From contig NC_018178.1 of the NCBI RefSeq assembly GCF_000279145.1, forward strand, positions 806,001-870,000: 64,000 nucleotides of DNA. The letters run 5' to 3'. This stretch comes from Melioribacter roseus P3M-2. GTDB taxonomy: Bacteria > Bacteroidota > Ignavibacteria > Ignavibacteriales > Melioribacteraceae. Position numbers and translations under genes: made by a program. Positions 36,723 through 46,387 of the stretch are shown here, one piece after another; position 1 is the stretch's first letter; every line of letters starts with the position of its first letter. Under the pieces are notes generated by a model. It saw nothing but the letters and a program-made list of their open reading frames with translations, was not told the DNA's origin and ran no database searches.

Positions 36723-38063
36723 ATGAAAAAGAAAAATCCCAAGACTTTTGTACTCGACACAAACGTTATCCTGCACGATCCTACCTGCATCAATCACTTT
36801 GAAGAAAACGACATAATAATACCGCTGGTTGTAATCGAAGAGCTCGACCATTTTAAGCGCGGCAATCAGGTGATTAATTTAAATGCCAGAGAATTTGCGC
36901 GCACGCTCGATTCGATTACTGGCAACGATATTTTCAACGGCGGCATTTCGCTCGGAAAAGGCAAGGGCAAGATACGAATCGTAATCACAAAAGGTCTTGC
37001 AAAAGAAATACAGGAAGTATTCAGGGAAGACAACGTAGACCATCGCGTATTGAGCGCGGCTTACGAAGCCAAACAAAATTTCGACGGTAAACGCAAAGTA
37101 ATTCTCGTAACCAAAGATGTAAATCTGAGAATGAAAGCCAAGGCGCTCGGTATTCCCGCCGAAGATTACACAACCGACCGGATTCCGAACGTCGAAGAAC
37201 TCTACAGCGGCAAAGAAACAATCGAAAATTTCGACGATGATATACTGCAGCAACTATACCAACCTCCTTATGAAGTATCCGCTCGAAAAATCATAAAAAA
37301 GTATAAAATAGAAGCTGCGCCTAATAAATACTTCATATTGAGAAATACGACCCGCTCGATTTTGGCATACCTCGATTTCGATATGGAAGCTTTTCATCGA
37401 ATCGACAAAGAAACCGTCTACGGGATAAAGCCGCGGAACGCCGAACAAACTTTTGCGGTCAATGCGCTTATCAATAAAGATATTCCGCTCGTTACATTGA
37501 CGGGTAAAGCGGGCACCGGAAAAACTTTACTGGCTCTGGCAAGCGCCCTGCAGGCAAGAAGGGATTACAGACAAATTTACGTGGCCCGTCCGGTCGTTCC
37601 TTTGAGCAATAAAGATATCGGTTTTTTGCCGGGCGACGTCGAAAGCAAACTGGCTCCTTATATGCAGCCGCTCTGGGACAATCTTAAAGTTGTTCAGGAT
37701 CAATTCAGCGAGACGGACAAAAATTATCAGGCGATCAACAATATGCTCAAAGAAGAGAAGCTGGTCATAGAGCCTTTGAGTTATATACGCGGACGAAGTT
37801 TACAACGCATCTATTTCATCGTAGACGAAGCGCAAAACCTTACTCCTCATGAAATCAAAACCATTATTACCCGAGCGGGCGAAGGGGCAAAGATTGTTCT
37901 GACCGGCGATATCTATCAGATCGACCACCCTTACCTCGACGCGCAGTCGAACGGACTTTCTTATTTGATAGAACATTTTAAAGGTCAGAAATTATACGCG
38001 CACATAAATCTTGAAAAAGGAGAACGCTCTTTACTCGCCGAATTGGCAAGCAATCTGCTCTAA
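36723..38063 (+). CDS. PIN-domain / PhoH-family ATPase
   Basis: 446 residues. The N-terminal PIN ribonuclease domain is at about 8-145 with acidic residues D12 (FVLDTNVILHDP), E39/E40 (VVIEELDHF), D106 and D132. The C-terminal PhoH ATPase is at about 235-446 with Walker A GKAGTGKT at 261-268 and Walker B YFIVDEAQN. This PIN-PhoH combination (YlaK-like) is an RNA-binding ATPase with probable RNase activity. The tricorn-like gene begins 20 bases after its stop, so the two may share a transcript. Confidence 0.9.
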   Translation: MKKKNPKTFVLDTNVILHDPTCINHFEENDIIIPLVVIEELDHFKRGNQVINLNAREFARTLDSITGNDIFNGGISLGKGKGKIRIVITKGLAKEIQEVFREDNVDHRVLSAAYEAKQNFDGKRKVILVTKDVNLRMKAKALGIPAEDYTTDRIPNVEELYSGKETIENFDDDILQQLYQPPYEVSARKIIKKYKIEAAPNKYFILRNTTRSILAYLDFDMEAFHRIDKETVYGIKPRNAEQTFAVNALINKDIPLVTLTGKAGTGKTLLALASALQARRDYRQIYVARPVVPLSNKDIGFLPGDVESKLAPYMQPLWDNLKVVQDQFSETDKNYQAINNMLKEEKLVIEPLSYIRGRSLQRIYFIVDEAQNLTPHEIKTIITRAGEGAKIVLTGDIYQIDHPYLDAQSNGLSYLIEHFKGQKLYAHINLEKGERSLLAELASNLL

Positions 38064-38083
38064 GAAAAATTTACGGAGGACAA

Positions 38084-41000
38084 ATGAAAAGAATAATCTT
38101 TCTGCTTATTCTGGCGTCGGCTATTTTAAACGCTCAGGATAAGCTTTTACGTTTCCCGTCATTAAACGACGACGGTTCATTAATCGCATTTTCTTATCAG
38201 GGCGATATCTGGACGGCGCCGTCTGCAGGCGGTCAGGCAATACGTTTAACGGTTCACGAGGGTTACGAAAGCCATCCTGTTTTCGGCCCGGACGGCAAAT
38301 TTATATCTTTTTCCGGCGAACGATACGGCAATAACGATATTTTTATAATGCCTGCAAAAGGAGGAGAGCCCGAAAGACTGACATATCACTCAGCGAATGA
38401 TAATATTTCATCTTTTACCAATGACGGGAAAATTTTATTCAACACATACCGAGTATTCCGAAAAATCGAACGTCCTCCGGAAATTTATGTCATATCGAAA
38501 GACGGCGGCACGGAGAAAAGATTTTTAGGCGCTCAAGGTTACGAACCTTCATTATCCCCGAGCGGAAAATTCCTCGCTTTTGTAAGAGCCGACATCAATC
38601 CCGTCGAACGACTTGAATACAGAGGCCCGTCAAACCGCGAAATCTGGATTTATAACTTCGATAACGACAAGTATACCAAACTGAAACTCTTCGAAACCAA
38701 CGATATACAACCCAGATGGAAGGACGACGGCGCTCTTTATTTTCTCAGTTCGGAATCAGGACAATACAATATTTACAAAATCACGCTAGACGAAAACGGC
38801 AATCAATCGTCGCCGCCGGTACGGATAACAAACTTCAAAGACCATTCGGTAAGACATTTTAATATTTCCGAAGACGGTAATTTCATAGTGTTCGAACAAA
38901 ATAAATCGATATACCTGCTCGATACAAAAACAAACGACTTCCGGGAAGTCGATATTGAAATTGCCGCCGATTACAGATACGACCCCGTTGTGTTCAAAAC
39001 TTTTTCGAAAGACGCAACCGAATACGCCGTATCGCCTAACGGCAAATTAATGGCTTATGTTGTAAGAGGAGAAATCTTTTTGAAAGAGAACAATAAAGAA
39101 GACAGCAAATCGGTCAACCTTTCGAATTCTCCTTTTAACGACAAAGGACTTGCGTGGCTCAGCGACACTACATTGATATTTACATCCGACCGTATGGATA
39201 ATAATTTCGAATTGTATTTAATCAGATCTTCCGACAAAAACGAAACCGACTTATTCAAAACGCTCAAACGCGATATCGTTCGTTTGACAAACACAAAAGA
39301 AGACGAAGCCGAGCCTGTCGTTTCCAACAAGAGAAACAAAATCGCCTATCTATTGGAGGGCGAAAAGAAAAAACTAATTACTACGTCAATAGACGAAAAC
39401 GGAAAGCTGACAAGCCCGGTTATTTTGCATGAAGGATGGGCCGAGCCTCACGGCGTCTGTTGGAGTCCCGACGATAATTGGCTGGCTTATTCGATGGACG
39501 ACTTGTATTTCAATGAAGAAGTTTTTATTCAAGCCGCGGATAATTCCTCTCCCGCAGTGAATATTAGTATGCATCCGCGTTCCGATTTCAACCCGCATTG
39601 GAGTAAAGACGGCTCGAAGCTGGCTTTTATTTCCGAACGCCACAACAGGGACGACGACGTTTGGTTTGTATGGCTGAAAAAATCGGATTGGGAAAAAACA
39701 CAAGAGGATTGGGAAGAAGAGGAAGACTCGAGCAAAAACAAAAAGAGCAATTCAGACATTAAAATAGATTTTGAAAACATACACGAACGGCTAGTGCGCG
39801 TAACCGACTTTTCAGGCAATGAAGACGACGTTGTTATTTCAGCCGACGGAAAAACATTTTATTACACAGCCGAAAACTCTTCATCAAAAGGTCGCGATAT
39901 CTATTCAATCAAGTGGAACGGAAAAGATATAAAGGAATTAACTCATTCGGGCGTCAATCCCTCCGACCTTTACATTTCCAAAGACGATAAACTATATTAC
40001 AAGAAGAGAGGCGGTAGCATCGCCCGAATCGACATAAAGAAAGATAAAAGCGAAGACCTCAATTTCCGCGCTGAAATGTTTATCGATTACCCGGCTGAAA
40101 AAGAACAAATTTTTGAAGAAGCATGGCGAGCTTTGAGAGATAATTTCTACGATCCCGACTTTCACGGGAAAGATTGGCGCGCTCTAAAAGATAAATACAA
40201 AGACCTTTGCCTTGCCGCTTCTACCAATTACGATTTCAGGGATATGTTTAATTTGATGCTGGGAGAATTAAATTCAAGTCACATGGGATTTCGCAATCGA
40301 GATATCGCCGAGACTCAGGAAGACGAAACCGGTTTGCTCGGGGCCGAATTATTCCCGGTCGAAGACGGCATGCTTGTCAAACACGTTATAGCAGGCTCGC
40401 CCGCCGATAAGAACGAAAGCAAACTTTACAAAGGCGATATTATTACCGCCGTCAACGGAATTAAAGTCGACGCAAAAACTAACTTTTACAAATACTTCAA
40501 TAAAACCGCAGACGAAAAGGTACTGCTGACCGTAAAAGATAATGCGGACAAAACCAGAGAAATAATTATCCGTCCCGTCAAATCTTTAAGGGATTTGCTT
40601 TATAAAGAATGGGTCGACAGCAGAAAGAAATTGACCGAACGGTATTCGAACGGGCGGTTGGGTTACATACACATTCAGGGGATGAACATTCCGAGTCTGG
40701 AAGTTTTCGAAAGAGAGCTTACTGCGGCGGGATACGGAAAGGAAGGCTTGGTAATCGACGTACGTTACAACGGAGGCGGATTTACAACCGACTTGTTAAT
40801 GACAATTCTCAATTATAAACAGCACGCTTATACAATCCCGCGCGGCGCGGCAAAACATCTGGAAAAAGAAAAGAAAAAATTCCGAGATTACTACCCGATT
40901 GGCGAACGCCTTGTATTTGCAGCCTGGCTGAAGCCTTCTGTCGCTTTGTGCAACGAAGGCAGTTATTCGAATGCGGAAATATTTTCACATGCGTATAAAA

Positions 41001-41266
41001 ATCTTGGAATCGGAACTCTCGTCGGCTATCCCACTAACGGCTCGGTAATATCGACCGGCGCAAGAACATTAATAGACGGGTCTTATGTAAGGCTCCCATT
41101 CCGCGGTTGGTTTGTAAAGGCAACCGATAAGAATCAGGAACTGGGTCCCGCAATCCCTGATATTATAGTCGAGAATCCCCCCGACTGGCTTGAAAAAGAC
41201 GACGATCCTCAACTCAAAAAAGCGGTCGAGGTTTTACTCGATCAAATCGACGACAAAAAGAAGTGA
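38084..41266 (+). CDS. Tricorn-like secreted serine protease (S41)
   Basis: 1060 residues with signal peptide MKRIIFLLILASAILNAQ and a GGAGG ribosome site. WD40/PD40-type beta-propeller repeats cover about 20-660 (repeated DGxxIxFxSxR motifs such as DGKFISFSGERYGNNDIF). A core with tricorn C1 domain, PDZ (about 750-830) and C2 domain follows. The predicted active site is Ser732-His733 (ELNSSHMGF), nucleophile Ser962 (CNEGSYSNAEIF) and Glu1019. Tricorn degrades peptides of about 6-12 residues left by larger proteases; here a periplasmic role is implied by the signal peptide. Family length matches. An acidic low-complexity insert is present at about 534-560 (EDWEEEEDSS). Confidence 0.92.
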   Translation: MKRIIFLLILASAILNAQDKLLRFPSLNDDGSLIAFSYQGDIWTAPSAGGQAIRLTVHEGYESHPVFGPDGKFISFSGERYGNNDIFIMPAKGGEPERLTYHSANDNISSFTNDGKILFNTYRVFRKIERPPEIYVISKDGGTEKRFLGAQGYEPSLSPSGKFLAFVRADINPVERLEYRGPSNREIWIYNFDNDKYTKLKLFETNDIQPRWKDDGALYFLSSESGQYNIYKITLDENGNQSSPPVRITNFKDHSVRHFNISEDGNFIVFEQNKSIYLLDTKTNDFREVDIEIAADYRYDPVVFKTFSKDATEYAVSPNGKLMAYVVRGEIFLKENNKEDSKSVNLSNSPFNDKGLAWLSDTTLIFTSDRMDNNFELYLIRSSDKNETDLFKTLKRDIVRLTNTKEDEAEPVVSNKRNKIAYLLEGEKKKLITTSIDENGKLTSPVILHEGWAEPHGVCWSPDDNWLAYSMDDLYFNEEVFIQAADNSSPAVNISMHPRSDFNPHWSKDGSKLAFISERHNRDDDVWFVWLKKSDWEKTQEDWEEEEDSSKNKKSNSDIKIDFENIHERLVRVTDFSGNEDDVVISADGKTFYYTAENSSSKGRDIYSIKWNGKDIKELTHSGVNPSDLYISKDDKLYYKKRGGSIARIDIKKDKSEDLNFRAEMFIDYPAEKEQIFEEAWRALRDNFYDPDFHGKDWRALKDKYKDLCLAASTNYDFRDMFNLMLGELNSSHMGFRNRDIAETQEDETGLLGAELFPVEDGMLVKHVIAGSPADKNESKLYKGDIITAVNGIKVDAKTNFYKYFNKTADEKVLLTVKDNADKTREIIIRPVKSLRDLLYKEWVDSRKKLTERYSNGRLGYIHIQGMNIPSLEVFERELTAAGYGKEGLVIDVRYNGGGFTTDLLMTILNYKQHAYTIPRGAAKHLEKEKKKFRDYYPIGERLVFAAWLKPSVALCNEGSYSNAEIFSHAYKNLGIGTLVGYPTNGSVISTGARTLIDGSYVRLPFRGWFVKATDKNQELGPAIPDIIVENPPDWLEKDDDPQLKKAVEVLLDQIDDKKK

Positions 41267-41276
41267 TAAGTATTCA

Positions 41277-41317
41277 GAGTAAGCCCTTCTTTAAATAAAG
41301 GGCTTACTCGCTTTTTT
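41277..41317. terminator. Strong rho-independent terminator
   Basis: A perfect 12-bp stem GAGTAAGCCCTT / AAGGGCTTACTC (41277-41288 and 41298-41309) with a 9-base loop, then GCTTTTTT. It terminates the tricorn-like gene on the plus strand and probably also the convergent GT2 operon. Confidence 0.88.
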
Positions 41318-42677
41318 AAGATTCCATAATCTTTACATACAATTTCCTAATATAGTCGAGATATTTCATCTGTTCTTCGATACCGGGAATATTTCCTTTC
41401 CTTGCAATACCGGGCTTTATATCGTACAATTCGAACATTCTATCAACCGCATCGAACAAATTGACATTAGGGAAATAATTATCTCTCAGATAATGTATCA
41501 GCTTCATGGTCCTGAAAGCGTCAAACCACAAAAATTTCTGTTTCATTATCTGATCAGGACTTGCCGCATTTTCATTAATTCTTTCCCAGGCGATTGGAAA
41601 TCCCTGTTCCACAAGAAATTTCTCAATGCCTTCATGCACAGAGACGGCGCTATTCAATATCTCCCGGCCGTTCTCGTAGTAATCATGACGATAATAGACA
41701 GCGTGCCACTTTTTGAGTAATAAGAATATCGACGGATTATAAACGGACAACTCCGATTCGGCGTTGCCTTTTTCTTTAACGCTGTTGCAAAATTCGTTTA
41801 TGCTTCTGCCCGTGCCGAACGGCACCCGCCATGAAATTCTTCCCGCCGGTCTTACTTTCGCGCCCGAAATCAACTTAATATCCGTCTGTTTTCTTAATTT
41901 TTCGAGAAAGTAAAAATCTTCTCCCGCCTTCTTTTTGTTCATACCGCCCGCTTTGCAGTAAAACTCGGCTGTACAAACCATTGTCGAGCCGATGGTCTGA
42001 TAGGCGTAGGGCGAGTTCGTATATTTAAGCATCAGCGTATAATACCTTAGAAATATTTCGTAAGTTATAGCGGCGCTCTTTTCGATTTCATCCGAAGGCA
42101 GAGTATGTTCGTAGTCGACATAAGCCGCGTTAAGATTTCTTTTATTAAAACTTTCCACTATCTCGGTCAAATAATTATTATCCACCGTGCAGTCGGCGTC
42201 CAGGCAAATTATTATTTTCTTTTTGTCGTTCGAATAATCGAATTTTGTAAGCGCCAGGTCCATTCCCGTTTTTCGCGCATATCCGACTCCGGCGTGTTTA
42301 TCCGGCAGTTCGTTTCCGGGAGTAGACGCGTCTACGGTTCCTAAATTCAATCCGGATTCGATAATTCCCGGATTTAAACGCGTATCCGTAATTTTATTGC
42401 AGATAAGATTATTAATCATTTCAAGACTGCGGCGGTTATTTTCTTTGACGCCTTCGCCGGCTTTGTCGGAATTGTTTATTACGAAGAGAAACAATGTATC
42501 GTCAAGATACTTTTTTTCGAGTTCGGCGAGCGAATTCAAGAGGACAATCAAATTATCGTATTCGTCAATTGCAGGCACAACCGCAATGCTGTCGTACTTT
42601 TTTTCGTCGCGCGTAAATATCGACCTGCTCAGGTCGAGTTGTTTATACTTTTTAATGAATTCAGGCAAGTTATTCAT
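41316..42677 (-). CDS. Glycosyltransferase family 2-like protein
   Basis: 453 residues. GT-A fold: N-terminal IAVVPAIDEYDNLIVLLNSL and a DxD-like IICLDADCTVDNNYLTEI motif near 170-185 for nucleotide-sugar and metal. The region QTIGSTMVCTAEFYCKAGGM and KKAGEDFYFLEKLR supplies acceptor-side residues. No transmembrane segments. Start ATG 42677 lies inside the 3' end of miaA (8-base overlap). Substrate unknown; the C-terminal 110 residues are not assigned. Confidence 0.8.
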   Translation of the reverse strand: MNNLPEFIKKYKQLDLSRSIFTRDEKKYDSIAVVPAIDEYDNLIVLLNSLAELEKKYLDDTLFLFVINNSDKAGEGVKENNRRSLEMINNLICNKITDTRLNPGIIESGLNLGTVDASTPGNELPDKHAGVGYARKTGMDLALTKFDYSNDKKKIIICLDADCTVDNNYLTEIVESFNKRNLNAAYVDYEHTLPSDEIEKSAAITYEIFLRYYTLMLKYTNSPYAYQTIGSTMVCTAEFYCKAGGMNKKKAGEDFYFLEKLRKQTDIKLISGAKVRPAGRISWRVPFGTGRSINEFCNSVKEKGNAESELSVYNPSIFLLLKKWHAVYYRHDYYENGREILNSAVSVHEGIEKFLVEQGFPIAWERINENAASPDQIMKQKFLWFDAFRTMKLIHYLRDNYFPNVNLFDAVDRMFELYDIKPGIARKGNIPGIEEQMKYLDYIRKLYVKIMES

Positions 42678-43566
42678 TGAAGTAATATTCTTTTATTATC
42701 TCCGTTGCTTTTTCAACGTCGGCGCCGTCGAGCCAAAAGATTTCGATTCCCTCCCTTTCCATTTTCCGGTACCAGGTCATCTGGCGTTTGGCAAAATTGT
42801 GAATGGCGCTGTTTAACTTTTGGAACATGTCGTTATAATTCAACTCGCCTTTAAGATAGAGCGATAGATACTTGTATTCAAGACCGAAGAATTCGAGTTT
42901 TTCGTACGTCAATCCCGACTTAATCAATTCTTTCGCCTCTTCAATCATTCCTTCTTTTAATCTTTTCTTGAGGCGTTCGGTTATTCGTTTTTTAATTTCG
43001 TTTCTTTCATATTTAATACCGATAACGAGCGAGTCGATTTTTATTACGGCAGGTTCTTCCGCCGCGTTTTTTACAATAATGGCTTTTATCATCCTGTCGC
43101 GATTTGACAAATCGGTTGTGTTATGAAGTTTCGGACTTACTTTCAGCAGGAGACTTTTCAGATCTTCGTCTGTAAGTTTATTCAGTTCTTCGTATCTGGA
43201 GAAATCGGCTTTACCGAGTTTGTATCCTTTCAAAATCGAATGGATATAGAGCGGCGTTCCTCCGGCGAGGAAAGGAATTTTATTGTTTCGAACAATCTCT
43301 TCGTAAGCCCGATAAAACATTCGATTGAAAGAATAGAGATTAAATTCTTCGGTCGGTTCGACTACGTCGATCAAATGATATTTGATTTGCTTTCCGTTTA
43401 CAATATAGTCGTCGAGGTCTTTGCCCGTGCCGATGTTCAAGCTGCGGTATACCTGGCGCGAATCCGCCGAAATTATTTCGCCGTTGAACCGATGCGCCAA
43501 TTGCGCTGCGAGGCGTGTTTTGCCCGCCGCAGTGGGTCCCAAAACGGTAATCAAATTATATTTCAT
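42670..43566 (-). CDS. miaA: tRNA dimethylallyltransferase
   Basis: 298 residues from ATG 43566; an alternative GTG at 43575 adds 3 residues and overlaps the upstream stop. The P-loop GPTAAGKT is near residue 9, DSRQVYRSLNIGTGKD and the substrate motif FLAGGTPLYIHSILKG follow, and FAKRQMTWYRK lies near the C-terminus. It prenylates A37 of tRNAs reading UNN codons. Closely packed between the histidine-kinase-like gene (upstream) and the GT2 gene (downstream). Confidence 0.95.
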   Translation of the reverse strand: MKYNLITVLGPTAAGKTRLAAQLAHRFNGEIISADSRQVYRSLNIGTGKDLDDYIVNGKQIKYHLIDVVEPTEEFNLYSFNRMFYRAYEEIVRNNKIPFLAGGTPLYIHSILKGYKLGKADFSRYEELNKLTDEDLKSLLLKVSPKLHNTTDLSNRDRMIKAIIVKNAAEEPAVIKIDSLVIGIKYERNEIKKRITERLKKRLKEGMIEEAKELIKSGLTYEKLEFFGLEYKYLSLYLKGELNYNDMFQKLNSAIHNFAKRQMTWYRKMEREGIEIFWLDGADVEKATEIIKEYYFNE

Positions 43567-43571
43567 ACCGT

Positions 43572-45722
43572 TCACATACCGGAAACATACGGTATGGTAA
43601 TAATCACCGTAGTGCCTTCGCCGAGCGAGCTTTCGACTTCAATTTTTCCGTTGTGCGCTTCGACTATCTGTTTGGTTATCGAGAGTCCCAGCCCGGCGCC
43701 TTCTTTTTTGCCCTGCGTAAAGAACGGTTCGAATATTTTTTCTTTCAGGCTGTCAGCTATACCCAGACCGTAATCGCGTATTAAAATTTTCACTACGCCG
43801 TTTTTATCGTCTCTTTTCGTCATCACTTCGATTGTGCCGCCGTCGGGCATTGCGTCGCAGGCGTTTTTTATTATATGAGTATAACACTGATAAAATTCCT
43901 TAACGTCGATTTTTACCGTTACATCTTTGTCGAACTCGTTTTTTATGCTGCAATTTCTCGATTCCACATAAGTGCCGATTCTCGAGGCATAATCATTCAA
44001 TGTTTTATTCAGGCTTATATTCATCGTTCGCAGAATTGCCTTGCCTTCGGAGTAACTCGACGTGGTTTGAACCAGGTCCGCCACGTGGTTTAATTGCTCG
44101 AGCAGCATATCGATTATTTGAATATTGTCCGGAGTCAGGTCTTTATTCCTCAAATGCTCGGCATAACGCTTGCTAACCAATATCGGTTTTTTAATATCCT
44201 GGATCAGGAAATTAGCCATTTTGCCGAGCGATTGAACCCTTTCGACTTTCAGAAGTCTTTCTACCATTTCGGCATTTTGCAAAGCTATTGCAGCGTGAAT
44301 CGACATAGCGTTGAGAATTTCTTCGTCGTCTTTCGAAAATTCGCCGTGCTTGCTGTTGAGCAGTTGAAGCACGCCGATAATTTCGCCTTCTCTGTTTTTG
44401 ATGGGAAAAGTCAGAGCGTTTTTGGTTTCATATCCGCTGGCTTTGTCGAAATCCGACCTGTAGCGGATATCTTTGGAGACGTCTTTGATGTTAAGTATTT
44501 CTCCGGTTTTAGCCACATACCCCGCCATCCCTTCGCCGATCTTAAGCCTTATTTCTTTAATCTCTTTTCCCATTGCGATCAACGACCAGAGTTCGTTTTT
44601 TTCTTTGTCGATCAAATAGAGAGTTCCTCTGTCGGCTTCGGCTATATCCGTGGCGGCTTCAACGATATTTTTAAGCACTTCGTCTATTTTAACGGTGGAA
44701 TTAACCAGTTCGGCTGCTTTGATAATTTTTTTCAGTTGAGCAATGTCCATTTTATTTTCCTCTTCTATTGAACTCTCTTCATGAGTATTATTATTGCCCT
44801 CATTCGTATTTTCCGGTTCCGGTACTTCAAAGTCGGGTTGCCCGTCTCGTATAAATTCCTCTCCGCTGTTTTCAAATTCATCTGCATTACGCTCAACTTT
44901 ATTTTCTTCTTTTTCATCGGCAGCGCCGTCGGAAGTTGCAATTACATCGGGAATAAATTCTTCGTCTTTTGCGCCTTCGGCTTCCGCTTCGTTCTCCAAA
45001 GTTTCATCGTGTCCGGTCAGTAAATCGAAAATTGTCTCGTCGAGATTTTCTTTTGCGAACTCTTCGTTATCCGGCAGTTCGGATTCGGGTTTTGGAATTC
45101 CGTCTTCGTCGAGCAGAAGATCGAAATCAAAATCGTCTTCCTTCTTTTCCTCTTCTTTTGTTTCGATTTTTTCATCGGGGAAATCGATCGATGTAAGATC
45201 GTTTGTTCTTTCTTTATTGCCGGGAAATTGTTTATCGTCAATCGGCATGAAAAATTCCTCTGTTTTCGAGGAATTTTCTCCGTCCGAACTTTCCTCTTCG
45301 AAAGTCGCTTTGCTTGCCGTTTCTTCCTCCTCAGGCTGTTCGGTCAAATTATTCTTAACGTTTTCGTCGATTTGAAGAAGATACTCGATTTCATCTTTAG
45401 AAAGAGCTATCAGATACGAATCGGACAGCGCAACGGCAATTGTGGTTCTGGAAGTTCCTTCCAGGATTTCATCCTGCCCGAAGAAATCGTTTTCTTCAAA
45501 AAGATAGGCTTTCGATTTGCCGAGAAGTTTTTTCTTAATCAGGTTGACTTTTCCGGAAATAATCAGGTAAACCGAATCCGCCGGTTCGCCTTCCTTATAA
45601 ACATACTCGCCTTCGTTGACGGTAAAAAGCTTTCCTTTTATTTTCTCCGGATCGATTTTAGATATATCGGCATTTTTCAGTAACTTATTCTTACTTAATC
45701 TGCTTATTAATTGATTTTCCAT
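43572..45722 (-). CDS. cNMP-binding / GAF / histidine-kinase-like signalling protein lacking phospho-acceptor His
   Basis: 716 residues from ATG 45722 (MENQLISRLSKNKLL). Residues about 15-125 are a CRP-type cyclic-nucleotide-binding domain (VYKEGEPADSVYLIISGKVN). Residues about 127-325 are a strongly acidic low-complexity linker. Residues about 335-485 are a GAF domain (KIGEGMAGYVAKTGEIL). Residues about 495-560 are the dimerisation helices, and about 605-712 the ATPase with N-box N620, G1 DYGLGIA and G2 GAGLGLSI. The H-box reads Q508-DIKKPI, so the phospho-accepting His is replaced by Gln. It may sense ligands and bind ATP without classical autophosphorylation. It is the first gene of the miaA-GT2 transcript; the AlkA gene diverges 18 bases away. 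Confidence 0.85.
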   Translation of the reverse strand: MENQLISRLSKNKLLKNADISKIDPEKIKGKLFTVNEGEYVYKEGEPADSVYLIISGKVNLIKKKLLGKSKAYLFEENDFFGQDEILEGTSRTTIAVALSDSYLIALSKDEIEYLLQIDENVKNNLTEQPEEEETASKATFEEESSDGENSSKTEEFFMPIDDKQFPGNKERTNDLTSIDFPDEKIETKEEEKKEDDFDFDLLLDEDGIPKPESELPDNEEFAKENLDETIFDLLTGHDETLENEAEAEGAKDEEFIPDVIATSDGAADEKEENKVERNADEFENSGEEFIRDGQPDFEVPEPENTNEGNNNTHEESSIEEENKMDIAQLKKIIKAAELVNSTVKIDEVLKNIVEAATDIAEADRGTLYLIDKEKNELWSLIAMGKEIKEIRLKIGEGMAGYVAKTGEILNIKDVSKDIRYRSDFDKASGYETKNALTFPIKNREGEIIGVLQLLNSKHGEFSKDDEEILNAMSIHAAIALQNAEMVERLLKVERVQSLGKMANFLIQDIKKPILVSKRYAEHLRNKDLTPDNIQIIDMLLEQLNHVADLVQTTSSYSEGKAILRTMNISLNKTLNDYASRIGTYVESRNCSIKNEFDKDVTVKIDVKEFYQCYTHIIKNACDAMPDGGTIEVMTKRDDKNGVVKILIRDYGLGIADSLKEKIFEPFFTQGKKEGAGLGLSITKQIVEAHNGKIEVESSLGEGTTVIITIPYVSGM

Positions 45723-45740
45723 AAAATTGTCTGAATCGTT

Positions 45741-46373
45741 ATGAAAATAATTGAAATTGAAAGAGCGCTTGCACATCTTAGCAGGAACGATAAGGTGCTT
45801 TCAACATTAATAAAAAACAACGGGATTTGCAATCTACCGACACACAAAAAATACTTTATTGCTCTTTTAAGAGCAATAATCGGGCAGCAATTATCACTTA
45901 AAGCGGCCGATTCGATTAACAGGAAATTTTTGGCTTATTTCGATAATTCTCCGGATCCGGATTCCATCCTTTCGGCAAAAGACGAAACGCTCCGCTCGTT
46001 AGGACTTTCCAAAGCAAAAGTTAAATACGTTAAAGACCTCGCCTTAAAAGTAAAAGAAGGCGAAGTCAAACTCAAAAATTTTTCGAAAAAGAGAGACGAA
46101 GAAATTATTGAAGAACTGACAAAAGTCAAAGGAGTCGGCGTATGGACGGCGCAGATGTTCTTAATCTTCACTCTCGGCAGACCCGATGTGTTGCCCGTTG
46201 ACGATCTTGGCATTAGAAAGGCGATAATGTTAAATTACGGACTTAAAAATTTGCCTTCGGGCGAAGAAATCAAAAGACTGGCAAAAAAGAACGGATGGTC
46301 GCCCTTTTCCACAATCGCTTCGCTCTACCTGTGGAAAAGCCTCGACACTAATTTTGAAACTATTTTAAAGTAA
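45741..46373 (+). CDS. AlkA-like DNA-3-methyladenine glycosylase
   Basis: 210 residues, helix-hairpin-helix GPD superfamily. The HhH motif VKGVGVWTAQMFLIF lies at about 129-143 and the catalytic Asp is in PVDDLGI (D154/D155). No C-terminal Fe-S cysteines, which separates it from endonuclease III and MutY. It removes alkylated bases, starting base excision repair. It leads a transcript with an ECF sigma factor (14-base gap) and its likely anti-sigma factor. Confidence 0.9.
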   Translation: MKIIEIERALAHLSRNDKVLSTLIKNNGICNLPTHKKYFIALLRAIIGQQLSLKAADSINRKFLAYFDNSPDPDSILSAKDETLRSLGLSKAKVKYVKDLALKVKEGEVKLKNFSKKRDEEIIEELTKVKGVGVWTAQMFLIFTLGRPDVLPVDDLGIRKAIMLNYGLKNLPSGEEIKRLAKKNGWSPFSTIASLYLWKSLDTNFETILK

Positions 46374-46387
46374 CGGCATCATACCAA

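Noticed and set aside
44794-45375. Serine-rich plus-strand open frame
   Set aside because: Antisense artefact of the acidic linker of the histidine-kinase-like protein; no ribosome site.
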